Below, one piece after another: positions 7,183 to 13,223 of a stretch of 21,023 nucleotides of DNA. The stretch is from an uncultured Fusobacterium sp. GTDB taxonomy: Bacteria > Fusobacteriota > Fusobacteriia > Fusobacteriales > Fusobacteriaceae. The stretch covers positions 1 through 21,023 of the forward strand of contig UQOH01000037.1 in the NCBI GenBank assembly GCA_900542625.1, in the 5' to 3' direction. The notes under the pieces are model-generated. The model saw nothing but the letters and a program-made list of their open reading frames with translations, made no database searches and was not told the DNA's origin. How positions within the stretch are numbered: position 1 is the stretch's first letter; every line of letters begins with the position of its first letter. The position numbers and the translations under genes were made by a program.

Positions 7183-8121
7183 ATGAATTTTACAAATTTA
7201 TTTTATTTTATAGCTTTGGCTAAAGAACTTAATTTTACAAAAACAGCGAATAAATTATATATTTCACAACAGTCTTTAAGTGCTCATATAGCTAAATTAG
7301 AAAAATATTTTAATGTTTCTTTATTTGATAGAACTCCTCCATTAAGGTTGACACCTGCTGGAAAATGTCTTTTTGCCAAGGCTAGTGAAATATTTGAAAT
7401 AAAATTTTTACTTGAAAAAGAAATGGAAAGAATAAAAAATAATTTATCAGGAGAAATTACTATAGGAACAACAATTTCAAGAGGTCCTCTTTTGTTGCCT
7501 GACATTTTAAAAGAATATAGTTATAAATATCCTAATACAAAAATTAATATACTACAGCAAGATTCGTCCTTAAAACTTGAAAATTCTTTATTGGAAGGAG
7601 AAGTAGATTTGATAATAGGTTTTACTCCTAGAAATGATAATGCTACTTTTGAAAGTATTTTTCTTTATCCAGAAGAATTTGTAATGGTTATTCCAAAAAT
7701 AATTTCAAAAAAATTTTTTGTAAAAAATGAAAAAACAATAAGCGACATACCTAAAGATTTAAGTTTAGTAAAGGATTGTCCTTTTATAAAAATAGATTCT
7801 AATAAATATGCAGGTGTTGTTTTTGATGATATTTTTAGTTTTCAAAAAATAAATCCCAATATTTATGCAACAGTTTCTAATATTGAAACAATGTTATCTC
7901 TATGTTTTGCAGGTCTTGGGATAATTATTGTTCCTAAAATATTTATAAATAATAATCAAAAAAATAATTTTTGTTTTCAAGAAGAAAATTATTTTATTTT
8001 ACCAATAGAGGTTTTAAATAATAACATATCAATATCTTTAACATATTTGAGAAAGAAAAAATTGTCTTCAGAATGTTTAGAGTTTATAAGAGTAGTACGA
8101 GAAGTTGCAAAGAATAAATAG
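7183..8121 (+). CDS. LysR-family transcriptional regulator (LysR1)
   Basis: A 312-residue LysR-type regulator with an N-terminal winged helix-turn-helix (about 1-60, including 'FTKTANKLYISQQSLSAHIA') and a C-terminal effector-binding domain (about 88-300). The ATG at 7183 follows AAGGAGA (7173-7179); an in-frame TTG at 7168 has no such support. It lies 53 bases after the M24 gene in the same direction, so it is probably co-transcribed with it, although TATAAT at 7142-7147 could give an extra start. By the usual logic of LysR genes it should control the neighbouring M24 and UroD/TTT transcription units in response to the substrate or a product. It is clearly related to the second LysR in this window (14769-15617), sharing the helix-turn-helix sequence and a 'SNIET-L-LC--G-G' motif in the effector domain. 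Confidence 0.9.
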   Translation: MNFTNLFYFIALAKELNFTKTANKLYISQQSLSAHIAKLEKYFNVSLFDRTPPLRLTPAGKCLFAKASEIFEIKFLLEKEMERIKNNLSGEITIGTTISRGPLLLPDILKEYSYKYPNTKINILQQDSSLKLENSLLEGEVDLIIGFTPRNDNATFESIFLYPEEFVMVIPKIISKKFFVKNEKTISDIPKDLSLVKDCPFIKIDSNKYAGVVFDDIFSFQKINPNIYATVSNIETMLSLCFAGLGIIIVPKIFINNNQKNNFCFQEENYFILPIEVLNNNISISLTYLRKKKLSSECLEFIRVVREVAKNK

Positions 8122-8161
8122 TTTAATCGAAAAGAATGAAGGAAGATTTAAGAAGGTCACA

Positions 8162-8197
8162 TATATCAGCAGTACTTTCACAAGTACCGCTGATATA
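8162..8197. terminator. Strong hairpin between convergent LysR1 and the pan operon
   Basis: The stem is TATATCAGC (8162-8170) with GCTGATATA (8189-8197), one A/C mismatch, then GTACTT (8172-8177) with AAGTAC (8182-8187) and a TCAC loop. It sits between two genes that end towards each other, so it may act as a two-way terminator, but there is no T-run on either strand. Confidence 0.45.
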
Positions 8198-8211
8198 CTT
8201 GTCATATGAAA

Positions 8212-9150
8212 TTATATTTGTTTTGTATTTTTTTTACGTATTCCTGCAAATATGGAACCTGATATATTGTGCCATACGCTGAAAACTGCTCCCGGCAGTG
8301 TAGCAAGTGGATTTAGTGCAAAGTTTGCAGCAGCTAATGAAACTGCAAGCCCACTGTTCTGCATACCTACTTCAATAGCAATAGCTGTAGCTTTTTTATA
8401 TTCAAAATTAAGTATTCTTGCTGCGATTAAACCTCCCGCAATTCCGGCAAAGTTGTGAAGAATAACAACACCAAGAACCAATAATCCGCATGAAGCTATT
8501 TTATCAGCATTTGCTCCAATTATTCCTGATATAATAAGAATAATGGAAACAGCAGAAATTAAAGGCATAATATATGAGATTTTCTCAATTTGATTTTTTA
8601 ATAACCTGCGGATAACAATTCCTGCCAGTACAGGTATAAGAATAACATTTACAACTGATTTGAACATTAAAAATAAAGAAACTTCAACCCATCTCCCTGC
8701 CAGTAAATATACAAGGGAAGGAGTAAGTATTGGTGCCAAAAGAGTTGAAACTATTGTCATACTCACAGATAAAGGAACATCTCCATCAGCAATATGTGTA
8801 ATAACATTGCTTGCTGTTCCTCCCGGGCAGCATCCTACAAGAATAACTCCAAGAGCAATATCAGGCTCAAGTTTTAATCCGTATGAAATAAGCCAGGCTG
8901 TTAAAGGCATTACAAGATATTGAACTGTACATCCTGCAACAATATATTTGGGCTGCAGTAAAATATTTTTAAAATCATCAGATTCAATAGTCATTCCCAT
9001 TCCAAACATAGCTATACCTAAAAATACAGCTGTATGTTTTACCATCCATGAAAAGTTATCAGGAATAAAAAATGCTGTTATGGAAAATACAATTATGATA
9101 AAACTAATATATTTTAGGATAAATGCATTTACGTTTTTTAAAATTCTCAT
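8212..9150 (-). CDS. panS: BASS-family sodium symporter, probable PanS (pantoate/ketopantoate import)
   Basis: This 312-residue inner-membrane protein has about ten hydrophobic segments and the bile acid:sodium symporter family marks: 'GMGMTIESDDF' near residue 50, 'GCCPGGTASNV' near residue 105 and 'VGMQNSGLAVSLAAANF' near residue 266. BASS proteins couple solute uptake to sodium. The gene starts only 4 bases after panC and its ribosome binding site (AGAGGA) lies inside the panC end, so it is translationally coupled to the pantothenate genes. Salmonella PanS, a member of this family, imports ketopantoate, so pantoate or ketopantoate is the likely substrate. The family assignment is firm; the substrate is inferred from context. 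An alternative is export or import of another monocarboxylate. Confidence 0.8.
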   Translation of the reverse strand: MRILKNVNAFILKYISFIIIVFSITAFFIPDNFSWMVKHTAVFLGIAMFGMGMTIESDDFKNILLQPKYIVAGCTVQYLVMPLTAWLISYGLKLEPDIALGVILVGCCPGGTASNVITHIADGDVPLSVSMTIVSTLLAPILTPSLVYLLAGRWVEVSLFLMFKSVVNVILIPVLAGIVIRRLLKNQIEKISYIMPLISAVSIILIISGIIGANADKIASCGLLVLGVVILHNFAGIAGGLIAARILNFEYKKATAIAIEVGMQNSGLAVSLAAANFALNPLATLPGAVFSVWHNISGSIFAGIRKKNTKQI

Positions 9151-9154
9151 AAAT

Positions 9155-9994
9155 CTATCCTCTGAAAATGAAATTATCTATAAGACGAGTTCTGCCGATA
9201 TATACTGCCATTGCTGCAAGAACATCTTTATTAATAATTTCAACAGGCTGCATGTCATCAAGTCCTACTATGGAGATATAGTCTATTTTTGCTAAAGGTT
9301 CACTTTCTACAACAGAAATCATTTCTTTTAAAATATCTTCAGCTTTACATCCAGAATGAATAATTTCTTTTCCTTTTTTTATAGACTTTGACAAACAAAG
9401 AGCTGCTTTACGTTCTTCAGAATTTAAATATGTATTTCTTGAAGATTTTGCAAGTCCGTCGCTTTCTCTTACTATTGGACAGCCAACAATTTCTATGTCA
9501 AAATTTAAATCCTGTACCATTTTTTTTATTATAGCAAGCTGCTGTGCATCTTTTTCTCCAAAGTAAGCACGATCAGGATTAACAATATTAAATAATTTTG
9601 TAACTACTGTGCATACTCCTTTAAAATGTATAGGACGTGATTTTCCGCAAAGTGTGTCAGAAAGAAGATTGATGCTTACATAAGCGTGTGAGTCAGTATA
9701 CATCTCTTCAGGTTCAGGGTGAAATACCACATCTATTCCAATATTTCTGCAAAGTTCACAGTCTTTTTCAAAATCTCTTGGATAAGCCTCCAAATCTTCA
9801 TTTGGTCCAAATTGTGTTGGATTTACAAAGTTTGAAGTAACTGCGATATCATTTTCTTCACGGCATTTTTTTAAAAGACTGGCATGTCCTTCGTGAAGAA
9901 ATCCCATAGTAGGAACTAAACCTATAGTTTTTCCCTCTTTTTTCCATTGCTTGATTTTGGCTCTCAGCTCAGGAATTTTTGTAATAACTTCCAT
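9155..9994 (-). CDS. panC: Pantoate--beta-alanine ligase (pantothenate synthetase)
   Basis: PanC joins pantoate and beta-alanine with ATP to make pantothenate, the precursor of coenzyme A, in the cytosol. The 279-residue product has normal length and all family motifs: the HIGH-like 'PTMGFLHEGH' (28-37), 'NPTQFGP', 'RPIHFKGV', 'FGEKDAQQL', the KMSKS-like 'RESDGLAKSSRN' and the C-terminal 'GRTRLIDN'. GGAGG (plus-strand 10006-10010) lies 11 bases before the ATG. It follows panD by 63 bases and precedes the BASS transporter by 4, all on the minus strand, so the three form one operon. No panB or panE is nearby. Confidence 0.97.
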   Translation of the reverse strand: MEVITKIPELRAKIKQWKKEGKTIGLVPTMGFLHEGHASLLKKCREENDIAVTSNFVNPTQFGPNEDLEAYPRDFEKDCELCRNIGIDVVFHPEPEEMYTDSHAYVSINLLSDTLCGKSRPIHFKGVCTVVTKLFNIVNPDRAYFGEKDAQQLAIIKKMVQDLNFDIEIVGCPIVRESDGLAKSSRNTYLNSEERKAALCLSKSIKKGKEIIHSGCKAEDILKEMISVVESEPLAKIDYISIVGLDDMQPVEIINKDVLAAMAVYIGRTRLIDNFIFRG

Positions 9995-10057
9995 TTTTTC
10001 TATTTCCTCCTTTTGTTTTCTTAGATAAAACTTATTTTAATAACTGCATCGGCTGGT

Positions 10058-10447
10058 CTACATATCTTTTAAAAGACCATGTTTTTCATAATTTGTTGTA
10101 CGTACTATTTTATTCTGCTCATCAACAAATACAACTGAAGGTGCATGAGATTTCATCTCTTCTGCATCACAGCTTCCGTATGCCATTATAATAACTTTGT
10201 CTCCTGTGCTTACACATCTTGCTGCAGCACCGTTAAGACAAATTACACCGCTGTTTCTTTCTCCGCAGATAGTATATGTTTCAAATCTGCTTCCGTTGTC
10301 TACATCAACAATCTGAACTTTTTGATATTCAATTATTCCTGCAGCCTCAAGAAGAGCTTCGTCAACAGTAATACTTCCTACATAGTTAAGAGCAGCCTGT
10401 GTTACAGTGGCTCTGTGGATTTTTCCTTTTAATACTTCTATTAACAT
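10058..10447 (-). CDS. panD: Aspartate 1-decarboxylase proenzyme
   Basis: PanD makes beta-alanine from L-aspartate, supplying the second substrate of PanC. The 129-residue product carries the self-cleavage site Gly24-Ser25 (in YVGSIT), where Ser25 becomes the pyruvoyl group, plus Arg54 and Tyr58 (RFETY), both at their canonical numbers. The 'NGAAAR' loop that holds substrate is also present. GGAGG lies 5 bases before the ATG. It is the first gene of the minus-strand panD-panC-BASS operon. Confidence 0.97.
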   Translation of the reverse strand: MLIEVLKGKIHRATVTQAALNYVGSITVDEALLEAAGIIEYQKVQIVDVDNGSRFETYTICGERNSGVICLNGAAARCVSTGDKVIIMAYGSCDAEEMKSHAPSVVFVDEQNKIVRTTNYEKHGLLKDM

Positions 10448-10514
10448 TTCTTCCTCCTTTCTTTTTTTCTTAACTCTTGTAATAAACTAAAAAATAAATT
10501 TTATCTTAACGACA

Positions 10515-10543
10515 ATAATAGCACAAATGGCAAACAATGTTAA
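10515..10543 (-). promoter_or_regulatory. Promoter of the panD-panC-BASS operon
   Basis: On the minus strand, -35 TTAACA (10543-10538) and -10 TATTAT (10520-10515) are 17 bp apart, each matching consensus at 5 of 6 positions. The leader to panD would be about 60 bases. Confidence 0.6.
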
Positions 10544-10636
10544 ATATATAAAGTATATAAAATCAGTATATTAAATAAAGAGTATAAAACAAGTTCTGTT
10601 AATAATGTTTTAGAGTGCTTTATTTGTTTTTCATTA

Positions 10637-10665
10637 TTGACAAAGATAGGTTAAGACTTTATAAT
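10637..10665 (+). promoter_or_regulatory. Consensus promoter of birA
   Basis: A perfect TTGACA (10637-10642), a 17-bp spacer and a perfect TATAAT (10660-10665). The leader to birA is about 100 bases. Confidence 0.85.
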
Positions 10666-10718
10666 ATATTTGAGAAACAAATCAATATTGCATAGTATTG
10701 TAAAAAATGTAATAATAA

Positions 10719-10742
10719 AGGCTTTCACTTAGGTGGAAGCTT
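10719..10742 (+). promoter_or_regulatory. Hairpin in the birA leader, possible weak attenuator
   Basis: GCTTTCAC (10721-10728) pairs with GTGGAAGC (10733-10740) around a TTAG loop, with the stem extendable by two pairs, and is followed by TTATTTTA. It lies between the birA promoter and its start codon. The T-run is broken, so termination would be weak. Confidence 0.35.
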
Positions 10743-10773
10743 ATTTTATGTATGAATTATAAGGAGAAAAAAT

Positions 10774-11490
10774 ATGAGAATATTCAGATTTGATGAATTA
10801 GATTCAACAAATATGTTTTTGAAAAATTTAAAGGAAAAAGAGGATTATGATACTGCTATTGCCAAAACTCAGAGTCTTGGAAGAGGGAGAAGAGGGAATA
10901 AGTGGTCGTCAGAACTTGGAGGAGCATATTTCAGTTTCTTATTAAAAGAAAACAAAGATATTGCTATTGAAGAATATATAAAACTTCCTTTAGTAACAGG
11001 CTATTCTCTTTTAAAAACTTTTGAGGAACTTGAGCCTGAACAGAATTTTAAATTTAAATGGACAAATGATATTTATGTAAATGACAAAAAAATAAGCGGG
11101 ATTTTAGTGGAAAAAATAGCCGGTTATTTTGTTATAGGAATAGGGATAAATGTAAATAATGAAATAAAAGGAGATGCAGAAAAGACAGCAATTTCAATGA
11201 AAAAATTAACTTCTAAAGAATATGATACAGAAGAAATAATTATTTCAATTATAGATAATTTTAAGAAACATCTGAATTACTATTTTAATGGAAACTGGGA
11301 AACTATGCTGGAAGAGTTAAATGAGAAAAACTTTTTATGGAACAGAAAAATAAATATTCTTTTTTCAGACTGTATAAAAAAAGAGGGAACAGCTAAAAAT
11401 ATTCATAAGAGCGGTCAGCTGGTAGTTACAGTAGATGGAAAAGATGAACTTTTTAATGTTGGAGAGATTCATATTTCAAAAGGTAATTAA
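10774..11490 (+). CDS. birA: Biotin--[acetyl-CoA-carboxylase] ligase, catalytic type without DNA-binding domain
   Basis: This enzyme activates biotin with ATP and attaches it to the lysine of biotin carrier proteins in the cytosol. The 238-residue product starts directly in the catalytic domain ('RFDELDSTNMFLK'), so the N-terminal helix-turn-helix of bifunctional BirA repressors is absent and it should not regulate biotin genes itself. The nucleotide/biotin loop 'GRGRRGNKW' is at 36-44, and the catalytic Lys appears to be Lys106 in 'KKISGILVE'. The usual KWPND motif reads KWTND (95-99), a Pro-to-Thr change. A small C-terminal SH3-like domain is present (about 190-238). AAGGAG precedes the ATG at normal spacing. 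It stands as a single gene; a new promoter follows for the next one. Confidence 0.93.
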   Translation: MRIFRFDELDSTNMFLKNLKEKEDYDTAIAKTQSLGRGRRGNKWSSELGGAYFSFLLKENKDIAIEEYIKLPLVTGYSLLKTFEELEPEQNFKFKWTNDIYVNDKKISGILVEKIAGYFVIGIGINVNNEIKGDAEKTAISMKKLTSKEYDTEEIIISIIDNFKKHLNYYFNGNWETMLEELNEKNFLWNRKINILFSDCIKKEGTAKNIHKSGQLVVTVDGKDELFNVGEIHISKGN

Positions 11491-11497
11491 AAAAGTG

Positions 11498-11526
11498 TTG
11501 AAAAAAATATAAATTCCTTGTATTAT
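11498..11526 (+). promoter_or_regulatory. Promoter of the AGCS symporter gene
   Basis: TTGAAA (11498-11503), a 17-bp spacer and TATTAT (11521-11526), each 5 of 6 to consensus, lie just after birA and about 45 bases before the next start codon. Confidence 0.65.
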
Positions 11527-11574
11527 ATTAAGTAATTATCTTTGTAGGAAAGTAGTATGGGAGGAAAGTGAAAT

Positions 11575-12927
11575 ATGAATTTTTTTAGTAGCATTGTAGA
11601 CTTTATCAATGGTATCATTTGGGGAAAAAATATTTTAGTTGTTCTTTTGGTGGGAACAGGAATATTTTTCACAGTAACTATGAGATTTATGCAGGTTAGA
11701 CTGTTAAAAGATATGTCAGCTCTTTTAATAGAAAATAAGAAAGACAGTAAAAGCGGAATCAGTTCTTTTCAGGCATTTTGTGTTTCAACAGCAACAAGAG
11801 TAGGAGCAGGAAACCTTGTTGGAGTAGTTGCTGCTGTTTCAGTTGGAGGAGCAGGAGCAGTTTTCTGGATGTGGCTGGCAGCAATATTTGGAGCTGCAAC
11901 AGCTTTCGTTGAGGCAACTCTTGCAATCATTTTCAGAGAAAAGGACAAAAAAGGAGAATTTGTAGGAGGAGCAGCATTCTATATTCAAAAAGCTCTTGGG
12001 GCAAAATGGAATATGAACCTTAGATGGCTTGGGATAGTGTTTGTTATATTTGCTTTGATATGCTGGGGAGGAGTTTACCAGGTAATATCAAACTCAGTTA
12101 CAGAATCTTTTCATGTTGCTTTCGGAATAGATGTTAAAGTAATGTCAGCTGTGCTTGCAGTGCTTACAGCTGTTGTAATATTTGGAAAAAAAGATAAGAT
12201 AGTAAAAGTTCTTGAAAAAATGGTGCCTTTTATGGCATTTCTATATCTTATAATTGTTTTATTTATTCTTGCTAAAAATATAACAGTAATCCCTTCTGTT
12301 TTTCACAGAATCTTCCAGGAGGCTTTCGGTTTAAGACAGGCAGCAGGAGGAGCTTTTGGAGCAGTTATAATTGAAGGTGTTAAAAGAGGATTGTTCTCAA
12401 ATGAAGCTGGAACAGGTTCAGCTCCAAGTGCAGCAGCAACAGCAGATGTAGATCATCCGGCAAAACAGGGGCTTATTCAGGCTCTTGGTGTATATGTAGA
12501 TACTCTTATTATTTGTACAGCAACAGCTCTTGTGGTTCTTGTTACAAAGGAAAGTGTTGTTCAGGGACTTGGAGGAATGGAACTTTTACAAGAGGCATTC
12601 AGATATCATGTAGGAGACTGGGGAGTAGCATTTATTGCTTTCGTATTATTCCTATTTGCTTTCAGTACAGCTCTTGGAATAACTTACTATGCAAAACCAA
12701 ATTTAATATTTATAGCTGATGAAGAGTGGCTTCAGACAGCGTTTAAAGTTTTTGCCTGCGGAATGATTTTCTATGGCGGAATGAAACAGGCATTCCTAGT
12801 ATGGTCTTTAGCAGATTTGGGATTAGGGCTTATGGCTATTGTAAATATTTTTGCAATTATCCCTCTTCGTCATTATGCTCTTGATTCATTAAAAGACTAT
12901 GAAACAAAATTAAGAAATAAAAAATAA
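11575..12927 (+). CDS. Sodium:alanine symporter family protein (AGCS family)
   Basis: This 450-residue inner-membrane protein of the alanine-or-glycine:cation symporter family imports a small neutral amino acid, typically alanine or glycine, with sodium. It has about 11 hydrophobic segments. Family marks include the N-terminal 'GTGIFFTVTMRFMQ' (around residues 26-39), 'ATRVGAGNLVGV' (around 73-84) and the strongly conserved 'FSNEAGTGSAPSAAA' beginning around residue 274. The length fits the family. GGGAGG lies at good spacing before the ATG. It has its own promoter after birA and is closed by a terminator at 12950-12986, so it is a single-gene unit. The exact amino acid cannot be told. Confidence 0.92.
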   Translation: MNFFSSIVDFINGIIWGKNILVVLLVGTGIFFTVTMRFMQVRLLKDMSALLIENKKDSKSGISSFQAFCVSTATRVGAGNLVGVVAAVSVGGAGAVFWMWLAAIFGAATAFVEATLAIIFREKDKKGEFVGGAAFYIQKALGAKWNMNLRWLGIVFVIFALICWGGVYQVISNSVTESFHVAFGIDVKVMSAVLAVLTAVVIFGKKDKIVKVLEKMVPFMAFLYLIIVLFILAKNITVIPSVFHRIFQEAFGLRQAAGGAFGAVIIEGVKRGLFSNEAGTGSAPSAAATADVDHPAKQGLIQALGVYVDTLIICTATALVVLVTKESVVQGLGGMELLQEAFRYHVGDWGVAFIAFVLFLFAFSTALGITYYAKPNLIFIADEEWLQTAFKVFACGMIFYGGMKQAFLVWSLADLGLGLMAIVNIFAIIPLRHYALDSLKDYETKLRNKK

Positions 12928-12949
12928 TAAATAATAAATAGCAATAAAC

Positions 12950-12986
12950 AAAGCTGGGTTCTTTTTACGGACACAGCTTTTCTTTT
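12950..12986 (+). terminator. Intrinsic terminator after the AGCS symporter
   Basis: AAAGCTG (12950-12956) pairs with CAGCTTT (12974-12980); after one mismatch GTTC (12958-12961) pairs with GGAC-type bases at 12969-12972. A T-rich tail TTTTCTTTT follows. Confidence 0.75.
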
Positions 12987-13056
12987 GTAAAAAACATAAA
13001 ATAAAATTTTAAAATACAAAAAATTTACGAAAATTAAAAATTTATTAAAAAAACCT

Positions 13057-13085
13057 TTGACATATTCAGCCATATTTCTTATAAT
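13057..13085 (+). promoter_or_regulatory. Consensus promoter of the DAACS symporter gene
   Basis: A perfect TTGACA (13057-13062), a 17-bp spacer and a perfect TATAAT (13080-13085). Transcription should start near 13092, giving a leader of about 130 bases before the start codon at 13224. Confidence 0.88.
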
Positions 13086-13107
13086 CTGAAAAGGAAAAAT
13101 TTTAATC

Positions 13108-13148
13108 AGTTCAGTTTTAACTTAGTTCAGAAAGTTCAATGGGAACTT
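13108..13148 (+). promoter_or_regulatory. Leader with three AGTTCA repeats and a small hairpin
   Basis: AGTTCAG occurs at 13108-13114 and 13124-13130, and AGTTCA at 13133-13138. The last copy forms a hairpin, AAGTTC (13132-13137) with GAACTT (13143-13148). This lies between the promoter and the leader terminator, where an antiterminator or sensing element would be expected. I do not recognise a known riboswitch class. Confidence 0.4.
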
Positions 13149-13161
13149 AAAAATATTTTGC

Positions 13162-13202
13162 AGAGTCTTGTTTATCTTTCTGATAAATGGGACTCTTTTT
13201 TT
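13162..13202 (+). terminator. Leader terminator (attenuator) before the DAACS gene
   Basis: A 15-bp stem, AGAGTCTTGTTTATC (13162-13176) with GATAAATGGGACTCT (13182-13196), contains three G-U pairs, has a TTTCT loop and is followed by seven T (13196-13202). It lies downstream of a consensus promoter and only about 20 bases before the start codon, so most transcripts should stop here unless it is prevented from folding. Confidence 0.8.
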
Positions 13203-13223
13203 AAAATTCAGGGAGGTTTAGAG

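Larger units (their letters stand above)
10448..10773. other. Divergent intergenic region between panD and birA
   Basis: These 326 bases hold the two divergent promoters listed separately and the leader of birA. I saw no further gene, and no inverted repeat resembling a classical BirA operator. Confidence 0.6.

Noticed and set aside
8660..9295. Plus-strand open frames opposite the BASS and panC genes
   Set aside because: They are shadows of strongly conserved minus-strand genes and show no start signals or domains.
10448..10773. Classical BirA operator between panD and birA
   Set aside because: No TTGTAAACC-type inverted repeat was found, and the BirA here lacks a DNA-binding domain.
13158..13223. 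N-terminal extension of the DAACS transporter from a TTG start
   Set aside because: This stretch is the leader terminator stem and T-run. A much better ribosome binding site (GGGAGG) precedes the ATG at 13224, where the normal family N-terminus begins.
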